A DNA stretch of 64,000 nt from an uncultured Lachnospiraceae bacterium (GTDB lineage: Bacteria; Bacillota; Clostridia; Lachnospirales; Lachnospiraceae). Made by a program: the position numbers and the translations under genes. The notes under the pieces were generated by a model. That model saw nothing but the letters and a program-made list of their open reading frames with translations. It was not told the DNA's origin and made no database searches. The DNA is taken from assembly GCA_934339135.1 (NCBI GenBank), contig CAKRHP010000005.1:1-64000 (forward strand). Reading direction: 5' to 3'. Shown one piece after another: positions 51,977 through 61,452 of the stretch (position 1 is the stretch's first letter; each line of letters begins with the position of its first letter).

Positions 51977-54418
51977 ATGCAAAATCGTTATACAAAAAAG
52001 GCCCGGAAAGTGCTGAGTGATGCACAGGAAATAGCCAAAGAACTGGGACATAATTATGTGGGCACAGAACATTTACTGGTTGCTTTGATTCGAAACTCCG
52101 GTGTGGCATCAGAGGTATTGCGGGCCAATGGGGTGGAGGAGCAGAAAATATTAGATCTGATCGATGAAACGATCTCGACGGATTCCGGTGTTTTGGTAGC
52201 GGATGAGGGACGTTTTACTCCGCGGGCACAGAAGATTATGGCAGCGGCCCAAGAAGAGGCGGAACGGCTGGGAATATCAGAGGCAGGAACAGAGCATCTT
52301 CTGATCGCATTGTTGAAGGAGGCAGACTGCATTGCAGTACGTCTGCTCAATACAAAGGGAATTAATGTGCAGAAGTTATATGTGGATGCGTTGACTGCAT
52401 CCGGTCAGGATATGAACGCTGCCAAGAATGAATATATGAAGCAGAAAAACCGTAAAAATAAATCGGCGACCCCGGTACTGGATCAGTACAGCCGGGATTT
52501 GACTGCACTGGCAAGAGAGGCAAAGCTGGATCCGGTCATTGGAAGAGAACGGGAGATTGAGCGGATCATTCAGATCCTCAGCCGCCGGACCAAAAACAAT
52601 CCGTGTCTGATCGGAGAGCCTGGTGTGGGTAAAACTGCTGTTGTAGAAGGACTTGCCCAGAAGATCGTATCCGAGGATATTCCGGATATTCTGGAGGACA
52701 AGCGGGTGCTTACGCTGGATCTGTCAGGGATGGTGGCCGGTTCCAAGTACCGTGGTGAGTTTGAGGAACGCATCAAGCGATCTCTGAAGGAGGTTATGCA
52801 GAGCGGTAATATCCTTCTGTTTATTGATGAGATCCATACGATCATTGGTGCAGGTGGAGCCGAGGGCGCCATTGATGCGGCCAATATTTTAAAGCCGTCT
52901 CTGGCCAGAGGTGAGATTCAGTTGATCGGAGCTACCACCAGAGAAGAATACCGTAAATACATTGAGAAGGATGCCGCTTTGGAACGGCGTTTCCAGTCAG
53001 TTGTTGTGGAAGAGCCTACAGAGGAGGAATCCATTGAGATCCTGCGGGGACTGGCACCAAGATACGAGGAACATCATCATGTGAAGTTGACGGAGAGCGC
53101 CATTACAGGAGCAGTCCGGCTGGCTGCCAGATATGTGAATGACCGTTTCCTGCCGGATAAGGCAATCGATGCCATTGACGAGGCATGTGCCAGAGCAGGA
53201 CTGAAGCGATATATGATCTCACCGGAGCTTCGTGGTCTGGAAGAGGAGCAGGTGCAGCTTGAGAAGGACAAAGAGCAGGCAATCCGGGATAAGGATTATG
53301 CTCATGCGGGAGAGATCAAGAGACAGCAGGAAGCATTAGAAAAGAAGATTGCAAAGATCCGCAAGGATCAGGAAAAGCATAAGGATGCACAGGAGCTTTG
53401 TGTAACAGAAAATGAGATTGCGGCAGTGATCGCGGACTGGACGAAGATTCCGGTGCAAAAACTGCAGGAAGAGGAAATGGAACGTCTGAGACATCTGGAG
53501 GATATCCTTCATGAGAGAGTCGTTGGGCAGGAGGAAGCAGTGACGGCGGTTTCTAAAGCAGTCCGGCGGGGACGCGTGGGGCTGAAGGATCCGAAGCGTC
53601 CAATCGGTTCCTTTTTATTCCTGGGACCGACCGGTGTGGGAAAGACGGAGCTTTCCAAGGCACTGGCAGAAGCTGTGTTTGGCAAGGAGGACGACATTAT
53701 CCGCGTTGATATGTCTGAATATATGGAGAAGCACAGCGTGTCCAAGATGATCGGGTCACCGCCCGGATATGTAGGATACGAGGATGGAGGACAGTTAAGT
53801 GAAAAGGTACGCCGTCATCCGTATTCTGTGATCCTGTTTGACGAGATTGAAAAGGCACATACCGACGTGTTTAATATTCTCCTGCAGATTCTGGAGGATG
53901 GCCACGTTACCGATGCACAGGGACGTAAGGTCAGCTTCAAAAATACCATCATCATTATGACATCCAATGCCGGTGCGCAGAGGATCATTGAGCCAAAGCA
54001 TCTGGGATTTGGAGTGCAGGAGGATGCGGAGGCAGATTACCATAAGATGAAGGATGGTGTGATGGAGGAGGTCAAAAAGATCTTCAAGCCGGAGTTTATC
54101 AATCGTATTGATGAGATCCTGGTGTTCCATACACTGACACAGGAAAATATCCGGCAGATCGTGAAGATCATGCTGAATACCCTGAACAAAAGGACGAAGG
54201 CACAGATGAATCTTTCTCTGGAAGTGACAGAGGAAGCCGTCGCACATCTGGCCAAAAGCGGCTTTGACAAAAACTATGGAGCACGTCCGGTACGCCGTGC
54301 GATCCAGACACAACTGGAGGACAAGCTGGCAGATGAACTGTTAGAAGGTATCATTGCGGCAGGCGATCATATCAAGGTAGATTGTAAAGACGAAAAGATC
54401 ACATTTTCAAAGCTTTAA
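51977..54418 (+). CDS. clpC: Clp protease ATPase subunit ClpC
   Basis: AAA+ unfoldase that feeds proteins to ClpP. The 813 residues hold the N-domain ([20 protein letters not shown]), AAA-1 ([13 protein letters not shown]), a UVR/middle segment (about 420-460), AAA-2 ([13 protein letters not shown]) and the C-terminal D2-small domain. The ctsR-mcsA-mcsB genes that usually precede clpC in Firmicutes are missing; instead a cohesin-like gene ends 17 bases before. No CtsR operator was seen. It is followed by a small conserved gene and radA, the order often found for clpC-radA. Confidence 0.95.
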   Translation: MQNRYTKKARKVLSDAQEIAKELGHNYVGTEHLLVALIRNSGVASEVLRANGVEEQKILDLIDETISTDSGVLVADEGRFTPRAQKIMAAAQEEAERLGISEAGTEHLLIALLKEADCIAVRLLNTKGINVQKLYVDALTASGQDMNAAKNEYMKQKNRKNKSATPVLDQYSRDLTALAREAKLDPVIGREREIERIIQILSRRTKNNPCLIGEPGVGKTAVVEGLAQKIVSEDIPDILEDKRVLTLDLSGMVAGSKYRGEFEERIKRSLKEVMQSGNILLFIDEIHTIIGAGGAEGAIDAANILKPSLARGEIQLIGATTREEYRKYIEKDAALERRFQSVVVEEPTEEESIEILRGLAPRYEEHHHVKLTESAITGAVRLAARYVNDRFLPDKAIDAIDEACARAGLKRYMISPELRGLEEEQVQLEKDKEQAIRDKDYAHAGEIKRQQEALEKKIAKIRKDQEKHKDAQELCVTENEIAAVIADWTKIPVQKLQEEEMERLRHLEDILHERVVGQEEAVTAVSKAVRRGRVGLKDPKRPIGSFLFLGPTGVGKTELSKALAEAVFGKEDDIIRVDMSEYMEKHSVSKMIGSPPGYVGYEDGGQLSEKVRRHPYSVILFDEIEKAHTDVFNILLQILEDGHVTDAQGRKVSFKNTIIIMTSNAGAQRIIEPKHLGFGVQEDAEADYHKMKDGVMEEVKKIFKPEFINRIDEILVFHTLTQENIRQIVKIMLNTLNKRTKAQMNLSLEVTEEAVAHLAKSGFDKNYGARPVRRAIQTQLEDKLADELLEGIIAAGDHIKVDCKDEKITFSKL

Positions 54419-54421
54419 TAG

Positions 54422-54450
54422 TAGAAAAAATAAATGGTTTATGGTATGCT
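54422..54450 (+). promoter_or_regulatory. Promoter before the 137-residue gene
   Basis: TAGAAA (54422-54427), 17-base spacer, extended TGG-TATGCT (54445-54450). Confidence 0.5.
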
Positions 54451-54491
54451 AAACATACGATAAAACCACAAAAATACGGGAGGATAATGAA

Positions 54492-54905
54492 ATGGCAGTG
54501 ATTACAGAATTGATCCGCAAGGAGGCAGACGGCACACTCAGTTTTGGTAATTTTGATTTCGACACCAAGCAGAAGAAGTCAGATTTTGAGTACGAGGGAG
54601 ACCTGTACAAGATCAAGACCTTTAAAGAGATTACAAAGCTGGAGAGAAACGGAATGTTTGTCTACGAATCTGTACCAGGAACTGTGGTAACCAATATGAA
54701 GAGTACAGAGGATCAGATTGAGTTCAACGTAGAAGGATGGGAGGATTCTTCTATTACTCTGGAGTTAGAGCCGGAGACAGAGTACAAGGTATTTGTAGAT
54801 GGAATTGATGTTGGCAGAATGAAAACAAATCTGGGTGGAAAGCTCAATGTCAGCGTAGAGCTGAATCCGGGACAGACCTCACAGATCAAGGTGAAAAAGT
54901 TATAA
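54492..54905 (+). CDS. Conserved small protein of unknown function
   Basis: 137 residues, acidic, no signal or membrane segment. Mostly beta-strand-like: DGTLSFGNFDF, FKEITKLERNGMFVYES, then EVDGIDVGR-like turns and a C-terminal GQTSQIKVKKL. I recall proteins of this type in Lachnospiraceae databases under the name endosialidase, but nothing here supports that activity. It is 4 bases before radA and has its own extended -10 promoter. Confidence 0.75.
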   Translation: MAVITELIRKEADGTLSFGNFDFDTKQKKSDFEYEGDLYKIKTFKEITKLERNGMFVYESVPGTVVTNMKSTEDQIEFNVEGWEDSSITLELEPETEYKVFVDGIDVGRMKTNLGGKLNVSVELNPGQTSQIKVKKL

Positions 54906-54908
54906 TTT

Positions 54909-56282
54909 ATGGCAAAAGCAAAAAGTAAGACCACATTCTTTTGTAAGGAATGTGGATATGAGTCATCAAAATGGCAGGGGCAATGTCCGGGCTGCAAAGC
55001 GTGGGACAGCTTTGTGGAGGAGCCTGTGGTACGCACCTCCACAGGAAAAGCTGTGGCGCGGAAGGAAATACGGGAACCCTCCAGATTGTCAGAGGTACAG
55101 TTTTCGGAGGAAACACGGATCGTCAGTGGCATTGAGGAGCTGGATCGGGTGCTGGGAGGCGGTATCGTTGTAGGCTCTCTTGTGTTAGTGGGAGGGGATC
55201 CCGGTATCGGCAAATCCACCCTGCTATTGCAGATGTGCCAGAAGCTGGTGCAGCAGGGGCGGAAGGTTCTCTATGTATCCGGAGAGGAGTCTGAAAAGCA
55301 GATCAAAATGAGGGCAGAGCGGCTGGGAGTATTTCAGTCAGATCTGCTGGTGATGAGTGAGACAGATCTGGATATTGTAGCAGAAACGATTACCAGAGCA
55401 GTACCGGATGTGGTGATCATTGATTCCATACAGACCATGTACCGGGAGGAGATTGGTTCTGCACCGGGCAGTGTGGGACAGGTCCGGGAGACGACAAGCA
55501 CGCTGCTGCGTCTGGCAAAGGGCATGTCGGTCTCTATTTTCATTGTGGGTCATGTCACCAAGGAAGGTGTCGTAGCGGGACCGAGAGTTCTGGAGCATAT
55601 GGTAGACACGGTTCTCTATTTTGAGGGAGACGGAGGAGCTTCGTACCGTTTCCTGCGAGGGGTTAAGAACCGTTTTGGTTCCACCAATGAGGTTGGTGTT
55701 TTTGAAATGCGGGGTTCCGGTCTGGTGGAGGTAGCCAATCCGTCAGAGTTTATGCTGCAGGGAAAGCCGGAGGATGCACCGGGTTCTGTGGTTGCATGCT
55801 CTATGGAGGGTACCAGACCAATCCTTGTAGAGGTACAGGGACTGGTATGCCAGACGAATTTTAATTATCCCAAAAGAACGGCGGCAGGGATCGATTTTAA
55901 CCGGGTCAATCTGCTGCTTGCCGTGTTGGAAAAGCGTCTCGGTGTCCGGATGAATGATATGGATGCCTATATCAATGTGGCGGGTGGAATGCGCCTCAAT
56001 GAACCGGCAGTCGATATGGGAATCGTGCTGGCTATTTTATCCAGCTACCGCAATCAGGTGATCGACGGCAGGACGATCTGTTTTGGTGAGATCGGTCTGG
56101 TAGGAGAAGTCCGTGCAGTCAGTATGGCAGAGGCGAGAGTACAGGAGGCAGCTAAGCTGGGATTTGAGAGATGTATTCTGCCGGAGGTGAACAGGCGTCA
56201 GCTCGATCTGGAGCAGATGGATCTGAAGGGATTAAAACTGATCGGAATTTCCAATGTTTATGAGCTGTTGGAGATTTTGTAA
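54909..56282 (+). CDS. radA: DNA repair protein RadA
   Basis: RecA-like ATPase that drives branch migration in recombination repair. The 457 residues show a four-cysteine zinc finger (FCKECGYESSKWQGQCPGC), Walker A GGDPGIGKSTLLLQ, the RadA motif KNRFGSTNEVGVF and a Lon-like C-terminal domain (GGMRLNEPAVDMGIV). The start has only a weak ribosome site and lies 4 bases after the previous stop, suggesting translational coupling. Confidence 0.96.
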   Translation: MAKAKSKTTFFCKECGYESSKWQGQCPGCKAWDSFVEEPVVRTSTGKAVARKEIREPSRLSEVQFSEETRIVSGIEELDRVLGGGIVVGSLVLVGGDPGIGKSTLLLQMCQKLVQQGRKVLYVSGEESEKQIKMRAERLGVFQSDLLVMSETDLDIVAETITRAVPDVVIIDSIQTMYREEIGSAPGSVGQVRETTSTLLRLAKGMSVSIFIVGHVTKEGVVAGPRVLEHMVDTVLYFEGDGGASYRFLRGVKNRFGSTNEVGVFEMRGSGLVEVANPSEFMLQGKPEDAPGSVVACSMEGTRPILVEVQGLVCQTNFNYPKRTAAGIDFNRVNLLLAVLEKRLGVRMNDMDAYINVAGGMRLNEPAVDMGIVLAILSSYRNQVIDGRTICFGEIGLVGEVRAVSMAEARVQEAAKLGFERCILPEVNRRQLDLEQMDLKGLKLIGISNVYELLEIL

Positions 56283-56351
56283 CCACTATGGAAAAGGTGG
56301 TCTGTATAAATATCAGTTGCTGCCAGGCAGGGTGGCGAAATAAGGAGAAGA

Positions 56352-56708
56352 ATGGAAAATATGGAATGGAAAGAAACAGAGAATGCTACACAAAGTGTAG
56401 TGGAACGCATGGAAACATCCATGAGTTCGATGGAACAGATGTCCTTTGATGCGATTAATATCACGGACTCTTTGGTGACATTGACCAGTAAGGCGAGAGA
56501 ATATGCCTCTCTGATGAAAAATGGTGATGCCAGGGAGAGAGAGGACTCCTTTGAAGAGATTGAAAAGATTCTGGATAAAGTGCTGAAAACGGCATTTCAG
56601 ATCAATAATGTTTCCCATGAGCTGGAACAGGAAGTGATCTATCAGAGAGATACCACAGCAAATATACGACAGATCATTGATTTTTTGTATAGCATGGCAG
56701 ATGTATAA
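56352..56708 (+). CDS. Small coiled-coil protein of unknown function
   Basis: 118 residues, no membrane segment. Helical and rich in Glu, Met, Ser and Thr: ENATQSVVERMETSMSSMEQ, then SKAREYASLMKNGDARERED. Heptad-like spacing suggests a coiled coil. AAGGAG is 4-9 bases before the start. The stop codon lies inside the first bases of the dispersed repeat at 56707. Unknown function; some likeness to helical signalling segments but not enough for a call. Confidence 0.65.
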   Translation: MENMEWKETENATQSVVERMETSMSSMEQMSFDAINITDSLVTLTSKAREYASLMKNGDAREREDSFEEIEKILDKVLKTAFQINNVSHELEQEVIYQRDTTANIRQIIDFLYSMADV

Positions 56709-56797
56709 AAAAGGGCAAAACCAGCGTTTTGCCCTCCAAGAATTGCTTCGCAATTCTCGTTGGATTCACTCTACGTTACGAGCATTTTCCTATACAC
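56707..56797 (-). repeat. Dispersed repeat, copy C
   Basis: On the minus strand: TGTATAGGAAAATGCTCG, a GAATTGC-GAA-GCAATTC hairpin, then GGGCAAAACGCTGGTTTTGCCC and T-run. It sits right after the minus-strand zinc-ribbon gene (19 bases), where its end can act as that gene's terminator. Confidence 0.85.
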
Positions 56798-56815
56798 TAA
56801 TAAAAGCTGATCCCG

Positions 56816-58306
56816 TTAACGGATCAGCTTTAAATTTTCTATGGTCCAGCTTTCATTTTCCATATGGTAATCTGTCCCACAATACGGACAGGTGTGCTGG
56901 CGGACTGCATCAAAACTTCCGCCGCAGCTTGGACAATGGACAGATGTAATAGAAAAACCAGGCATTTCCGGATGACTCATATCACGACGTAATGTGACGT
57001 CAATGCAGTCGCCGGTTTTTTTGATGTTACCATTTGTTTCGCTGTAATTTAACCACCAGGTACGCAGCGTCAGAGACAAGAAATTTCCTTCTTTGGATAC
57101 GTTTTGAAGAACCAGAGAAGTGGAGTGCGTCATTTCAACAATATCACGAAAACGGGGGTCCGGCTTTGTTCCCCGGTAAGAGGTTAGGGAAGATGGATCC
57201 TCTGCAAATACGGTCATGCGGATCAGGGCAATAATCTGACTTTCAAATTTTTCATAAGAAAAAAAACGGTCATAAGAACGAAGCAGCCGGATAATTTTTT
57301 TCTTGGAGAAAATGGCACGAAACATAGGAATCCGTTTTCTGCCGTACCGTTTCAAAGAAGCGCAGATAAGGGCAATATCTGCCACAATCAGTCCGGAAAA
57401 ACCGCCCATCAGGAATGTTGAAAAGTAAATATATAAAAGCATCAGTGGAAGATAAGTGTCATTATGTAACACAGCAAAAATAGTCGTTAGACAAAAAAAT
57501 AAGGCCATACAGAAAAAGAAGCACCAGTGCGTCAGAGTGCCATTTTTGGAAATGGAATTTTGTCTTACAAAGAATTGGTTTGTAACTCGCGGAAACAAAT
57601 CCCTGATCTGGAATTGTGTGCCACAATAGCGGCATCCGTTTGTTAATTCCGTAACAGAACTAACAGCACCACAGTCCGGACAGGTTATCATCATATGGTT
57701 GTATTCTTTTTCGTTTGGTGTGTGAATGATATTGGTATACATTACCTCATCCGCAGTATGCTCATATAACAAATTTTCCTCTCGTTGAAAAGAAAGGTGA
57801 TGTGTCACCTGCTCAAACGTCATATCTGTAGTGTACCAGAGTGATCGAAGAGGTGTCGTGACTGTTCCCATATCGCAGCCCTTTGCAGGGATCGTGTGAT
57901 TGATCATTGTAAGGTGTCTGCTATTCAGTCGCTTTTGCTGCAGCTTCAGAAAATATGCCATATCTCCGTCACAGTATTTAGGAAGCTCCCCGCCGTCATA
58001 CCAATGATTCAGATCCAGTGCAAACTGATCATACATACCACGTTTTTCCTCCCAGACAGGGATATATTCTTCAAATCGTTTCTTTTGGATGGCATAATCC
58101 ATGGATTTTTTTCCTCCGAGCAGCAGAAGAATCAGTCCCACTGCCAGGCCGGTCATTCGGACGGCAGAAGGTACCGGACAGGTGATGACGGAAATACCGA
58201 CAGTGCCGGCGGCAATCATAAGTAAGCCCTTGATCAGAATGAAAAAATCAGGTGCCTTTATATTGGAACTGCGTTTTTGCGTGGAATATTCGGGAAAAAA
58301 AGCCAT
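56816..58306 (-). CDS. Zinc-ribbon membrane protein, possibly Tim44-like
   Basis: 496 residues. Two hydrophobic segments near 22-63, a cytosolic stretch, a zinc ribbon at about 210-230 (CPDCGAVSS...CRYCGTQF), two more membrane segments (about 262-330), then a domain at about 350-450 (EKFESQIIALIRMTVFAEDP) with features of a Tim44-like fold, and a second zinc ribbon near the C-terminus (CPSCGGSFDAV...CPYCGTDYH). Role unknown. No close named homologue came to mind. It stands between a dispersed repeat and an RNA methyltransferase gene, both on the minus strand. Confidence 0.7.
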   Translation of the reverse strand: MAFFPEYSTQKRSSNIKAPDFFILIKGLLMIAAGTVGISVITCPVPSAVRMTGLAVGLILLLLGGKKSMDYAIQKKRFEEYIPVWEEKRGMYDQFALDLNHWYDGGELPKYCDGDMAYFLKLQQKRLNSRHLTMINHTIPAKGCDMGTVTTPLRSLWYTTDMTFEQVTHHLSFQREENLLYEHTADEVMYTNIIHTPNEKEYNHMMITCPDCGAVSSVTELTNGCRYCGTQFQIRDLFPRVTNQFFVRQNSISKNGTLTHWCFFFCMALFFCLTTIFAVLHNDTYLPLMLLYIYFSTFLMGGFSGLIVADIALICASLKRYGRKRIPMFRAIFSKKKIIRLLRSYDRFFSYEKFESQIIALIRMTVFAEDPSSLTSYRGTKPDPRFRDIVEMTHSTSLVLQNVSKEGNFLSLTLRTWWLNYSETNGNIKKTGDCIDVTLRRDMSHPEMPGFSITSVHCPSCGGSFDAVRQHTCPYCGTDYHMENESWTIENLKLIR

Positions 58307-58334
58307 ATTAATCTCCGTTTCTGTTCAATTAAAT

Positions 58335-59510
58335 TTATGCAGGTTTATTATTTGTAGTTTCGTTTTTATTTCTGCGGGGTGGTTTCGGTCCCATATACTG
58401 ATAAAAATATGTTTTCATCATACCATTATAGATCTTGCGGTTTTTGTCTGCCTTGCGTCCAAGATAACGCTCTGCCTGGTCAAATGCCGTGATCAGGTAG
58501 AAGGACCAGCTGTCCAGATGGGAGAATGCTTCCCCAATTTCACGGTAAAGTGCCGGCATATCTTCCTCCTCCTCAAGACGTTTACCGTAAGGAGGATTTG
58601 TAATGACAAAGCCATATTTTTTACGATGGCTGAGCTGCGATACCGGTCTTTGCTGAAAATGGATCAGATGATCAACCTCGGCGAGTCTTGCATTTTCCAT
58701 AGCAGCCTTAATGGCTCCAGGATCAATGTCATAGCCCTGAATGTCCATTTCAATGTCCCGGCGGATCTGGTCTTCTGCCTCGTTTGCGGCGTCATACCAT
58801 GCTTTTTTGGGAATCAGATGCATCCAGTCTTCGGCAGAAAAGGAACGATTCATACCGGGAGCGATATTGGCTCCGATCATGGCAGCCTCGATCGGAAAAG
58901 TACCGCTTCCGCAGAAAGGATCTACCAGAATACGGTCCCATTTCCAAGGAGTCAGCATGATCAGGGCTGCAGCGAGGGTTTCGGTGATCGGTGCTTTTAC
59001 TGTGGCCTGACGGTATCCCCGCTTGTGCAGGGAGTCTCCGGAGGTGTCCAGTCCCACCGTCACCACATCCTTCATGATGGTGACGCGGAGAGGAAAGCTG
59101 GCACCATCCTCCGGAAACCAGTTTACGTTATATTTCTTTTTCAGACGGTCTACCATTGCCTTTTTCATAATAGACTGGATATCTGACGGGCTGAAAAGCT
59201 TACTTTTGATAGAGGTTGCCTTTGCTACCCAGAATTTACCATCCTCCGGAATAAACTGCTCCCATGGGAGTGCTTTCGTTCCTTCAAAAAGCTCGTCAAA
59301 GGTTGTTGCCTGAAAGCTTCCGATCTTGATCAGGATACGCTCTGTGGTGCGTAGAAAAATATTGGCACGGACAATGGCAGCCTCGTCTCCGGCGAAGGTA
59401 ACCTTTCCGTCCTCGACTTTCAGAATATCATATCCAAGTTTTTGTATTTCGCGTTTTAATACCGCCTCCATTCCAAAATGACATGGGGCGATCAGTTCAT
59501 AGTCAGCCAT
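58335..59510 (-). CDS. THUMP-domain rRNA guanine methyltransferase (RlmL/YpsC-like)
   Basis: 391 residues: N-terminal ferredoxin-like and THUMP domain (ELIAPCHFGMEAVLKREI, then FPLRVTIMKDVVTVGLD), methyltransferase domain with DPFCGSGTFPIEAA, the catalytic ITNPPYGKRL and a C-terminal SFYLITAFDQAERYLGRKAD. It is the short RlmL-N-terminal type of Firmicutes (YpsC), which methylates a 23S rRNA guanine (N2). GGAG precedes the start. Confidence 0.9.
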   Translation of the reverse strand: MADYELIAPCHFGMEAVLKREIQKLGYDILKVEDGKVTFAGDEAAIVRANIFLRTTERILIKIGSFQATTFDELFEGTKALPWEQFIPEDGKFWVAKATSIKSKLFSPSDIQSIMKKAMVDRLKKKYNVNWFPEDGASFPLRVTIMKDVVTVGLDTSGDSLHKRGYRQATVKAPITETLAAALIMLTPWKWDRILVDPFCGSGTFPIEAAMIGANIAPGMNRSFSAEDWMHLIPKKAWYDAANEAEDQIRRDIEMDIQGYDIDPGAIKAAMENARLAEVDHLIHFQQRPVSQLSHRKKYGFVITNPPYGKRLEEEEDMPALYREIGEAFSHLDSWSFYLITAFDQAERYLGRKADKNRKIYNGMMKTYFYQYMGPKPPRRNKNETTNNKPA

Positions 59511-59550
59511 AATAATCTCCTTTATTGAGTAAATACTGGATTTCGGTGAT

Positions 59551-59579
59551 ATCTTATCATATAATGGGGTTTAGCACAA
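59551..59579 (-). promoter_or_regulatory. Promoter of the RlmL-like gene
   Basis: Minus-strand TTGTGC (59574-59579), 17 bases, TAAGAT (59551-59556). Confidence 0.5.
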
Positions 59580-59584
59580 TGATT

Positions 59585-59614
59585 TTCAAGAAAAGGAAGA
59601 GTAAAAACTACAAT
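59585..59614 (+). promoter_or_regulatory. Promoter of the two-component operon
   Basis: TTCAAG (59585-59590), 18 bases, TACAAT (59609-59614). The -35 is weak. Confidence 0.4.
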
Positions 59615-59634
59615 AGTAGAAAAGAGGTTGCAGG

Positions 59635-60300
59635 ATGCATATTTTTGTGGCGGAGGATGAGAAAACGATTCGCAGAGAATTGACCATATTATTGGAAAAT
59701 GCAATGTATCAGGTTACGGCACCGGAGAATTTTGAAAATATACCGGATCAGATTACAGAGGCGTCACCTGATTTGATCCTGCTGGATGTGAACCTTCCGG
59801 GAATGTCCGGGTTTGATATCTGTACAATGCTCCGGCAAAGGGAAAATACCTGTCCGGTAATTTTTCTGACCAGCAGGACTGATTCCATGGATGAACTAAA
59901 CGGAATGCTCCGGGGGGGCGATGATTATATTACAAAGCCGTATCAGGCACCAATTCTTCTGGCAAGGATTGCTGCGGTATTAAAGAGGACACGGGGCAAT
60001 ACAGAAAAGACAAGTTATTTTCATGAAGATGTACGGCTGGATCTCTTAAAATGTACGATCTCCTGTGAAGAGAAGGAGATGGAACTGACCAAAAATGAAA
60101 TGAAGATATTGCATCTTCTTTTTATGCATGCCGGAAATTATGTGGCAAGACAGGACCTGATCGAATATTTATGGGAGAATCAGATCTTTATTGATGATAA
60201 TACCCTCAGTGTTCATGTGACCCGGATACGGGAAAAGCTTCGGGAGCTTGGTCGTGATAATTTTATACAGACGAAACGAGGGATGGGGTATCGCATATGA
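59635..60300 (+). CDS. OmpR-family response regulator (BceR-like)
   Basis: 221 residues: receiver domain with the acidic ED pair (AEDEKTIRREL), phospho-acceptor D51 in LILLDVNLPGMSGF and the conserved Lys of TKPYQAP, followed by a winged-helix DNA-binding domain (LTKNEMKIL, then VARQDLIEYLWEN). The stop overlaps the kinase start by 4 bases. With the downstream intramembrane-sensing kinase and ABC genes it matches the Bce antibiotic-peptide response systems. Its likely targets are the nearby protease and transporter genes. Confidence 0.93.
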   Translation: MHIFVAEDEKTIRRELTILLENAMYQVTAPENFENIPDQITEASPDLILLDVNLPGMSGFDICTMLRQRENTCPVIFLTSRTDSMDELNGMLRGGDDYITKPYQAPILLARIAAVLKRTRGNTEKTSYFHEDVRLDLLKCTISCEEKEMELTKNEMKILHLLFMHAGNYVARQDLIEYLWENQIFIDDNTLSVHVTRIREKLRELGRDNFIQTKRGMGYRI

Positions 60301-61328
60301 GATGGAGAGATTATTGGAAAGATAAGGCGCTTTTTCTGATCTTTGTGGGCTGTTGTATGGCGGTCACCTGCATTTTTCTGAGGCTTACCGGTTATGAAAA
60401 GGGCAATGTTATCCTATTACTGTTGTTTTGGACATTACTTTTGCTGTTTTGGATGTGCCGGGAATATATGGAACGCAGGAAATATTTCAAAAAGACAGCA
60501 GAAATTTTGGAGAAAATGGATCAGAGGTATCTGCTGGGAGAACTGATGCCGCCGTCATGGCGTCTGGAGGACAGGATCTATCAGGATATGATCCGCCGAT
60601 CCAACAAATCCGTCATTGAGAAAATAAGAAAGCTGGAGGCGGAACAACAGGAATATAAAGAGTATATAGAAAGCTGGGTACATGAGATCAAAGCACCAAT
60701 TACAGGGATCAGTCTGCTATGTGAAAATGGCAGGAAAGAGGAGACCGGTGCCCCGGAGAGATTCCGGCAGATCAGCATGGAGAATGCAAAGCTTGAAAAT
60801 TATGTGGATATGGTGCTTTATTATGCGAGGTCGGAGCATGTCTATAAGGATTATCTGATTCAAAGCTGCCATTTGCAGGAGATGGTGTACGACGTTTTAG
60901 AGCGGGACCGCTTTCTGTTGATCCGGAATGGGATCCGGGCAGAGGTGAATTGTGATGAGGATGTTTTTACCGATAAGAAATGGCTGGGTTTTATTGTCAA
61001 TCAGATCGTATTAAACAGTGTCAAATATAAAAGACAGAGCTCACCCTGTATTTCCTTTTTGGCGCAAAAGACAACAGATCATACCTGCCTGATCATTGAG
61101 GATAATGGAATCGGGATACAGGAAAAGGATCTTCCCCGCATTTTTGAAAAGGGATTTACCGGGGAAAATGGGAGAAACCAAAAGAAATCTACGGGCATTG
61201 GTCTGTATCTGTGCAAAAAGCTTTGTGACCAGCTTGGGCTGGAAATATATGCACAGTCAGAGGCGGACAGCTATACCAGAATCATTTTACAATTTCCACA
61301 AAATAATTATATTTCAGAGGTACGTTAA
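60297..61328 (+). CDS. Intramembrane-sensing histidine kinase (BceS-like)
   Basis: 343 residues. Two N-terminal membrane helices (about 12-28 and 37-56) with a loop of only about 10 residues outside, so no sensor domain: the kinase must sense through a partner, usually the BceB transporter. H-box with WVHEIKAPITGIS, N-box QIVLNSVKYKR, G-boxes IIEDNGIGI and KSTGIGLYLCKK. Coupled to the response regulator by a 4-base overlap. It has its own terminator. Confidence 0.92.
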   Translation: MRWRDYWKDKALFLIFVGCCMAVTCIFLRLTGYEKGNVILLLLFWTLLLLFWMCREYMERRKYFKKTAEILEKMDQRYLLGELMPPSWRLEDRIYQDMIRRSNKSVIEKIRKLEAEQQEYKEYIESWVHEIKAPITGISLLCENGRKEETGAPERFRQISMENAKLENYVDMVLYYARSEHVYKDYLIQSCHLQEMVYDVLERDRFLLIRNGIRAEVNCDEDVFTDKKWLGFIVNQIVLNSVKYKRQSSPCISFLAQKTTDHTCLIIEDNGIGIQEKDLPRIFEKGFTGENGRNQKKSTGIGLYLCKKLCDQLGLEIYAQSEADSYTRIILQFPQNNYISEVR

Positions 61329-61331
61329 AGT

Positions 61332-61377
61332 CTTAGAGAAATCTTTCGAAATCGTAAGATTTCTTTAAGCTTTTTTT
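61332..61377 (+). terminator. Terminator after the kinase gene
   Basis: 14-pair stem CTTAGAGAAATCTT (61332-61345) / AAGATTTCTTTAAG (61356-61369), one G-T pair, followed by C and seven T. It splits the regulator genes from the effector genes. Confidence 0.85.
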
Positions 61378-61384
61378 ATATGAA

Positions 61385-61409
61385 CACCGGTGGGAATGAA
61401 GTATACTTC
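61385..61409 (+). promoter_or_regulatory. Candidate operator/promoter region of the effector genes
   Basis: Two perfect palindromes, CACCGGTG (61385-61392) and GAAGTATACTTC (61398-61409), upstream of the CPBP gene. The second contains TATACT and could be part of a -10; a possible TACAAT lies at 61425-61430. Likely target of the response regulator, by position only. Confidence 0.45.
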
Positions 61410-61452
61410 TGGAAAGAAAAGAGATACAATTGGAAAGGCAGGTTGATAAAAC

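Noticed and set aside
58101..59186. 361-codon plus-strand open frame opposite two minus-strand genes
   Set aside because: It spans the end of one real gene and the start of another on the other strand, which is typical of a chance frame.
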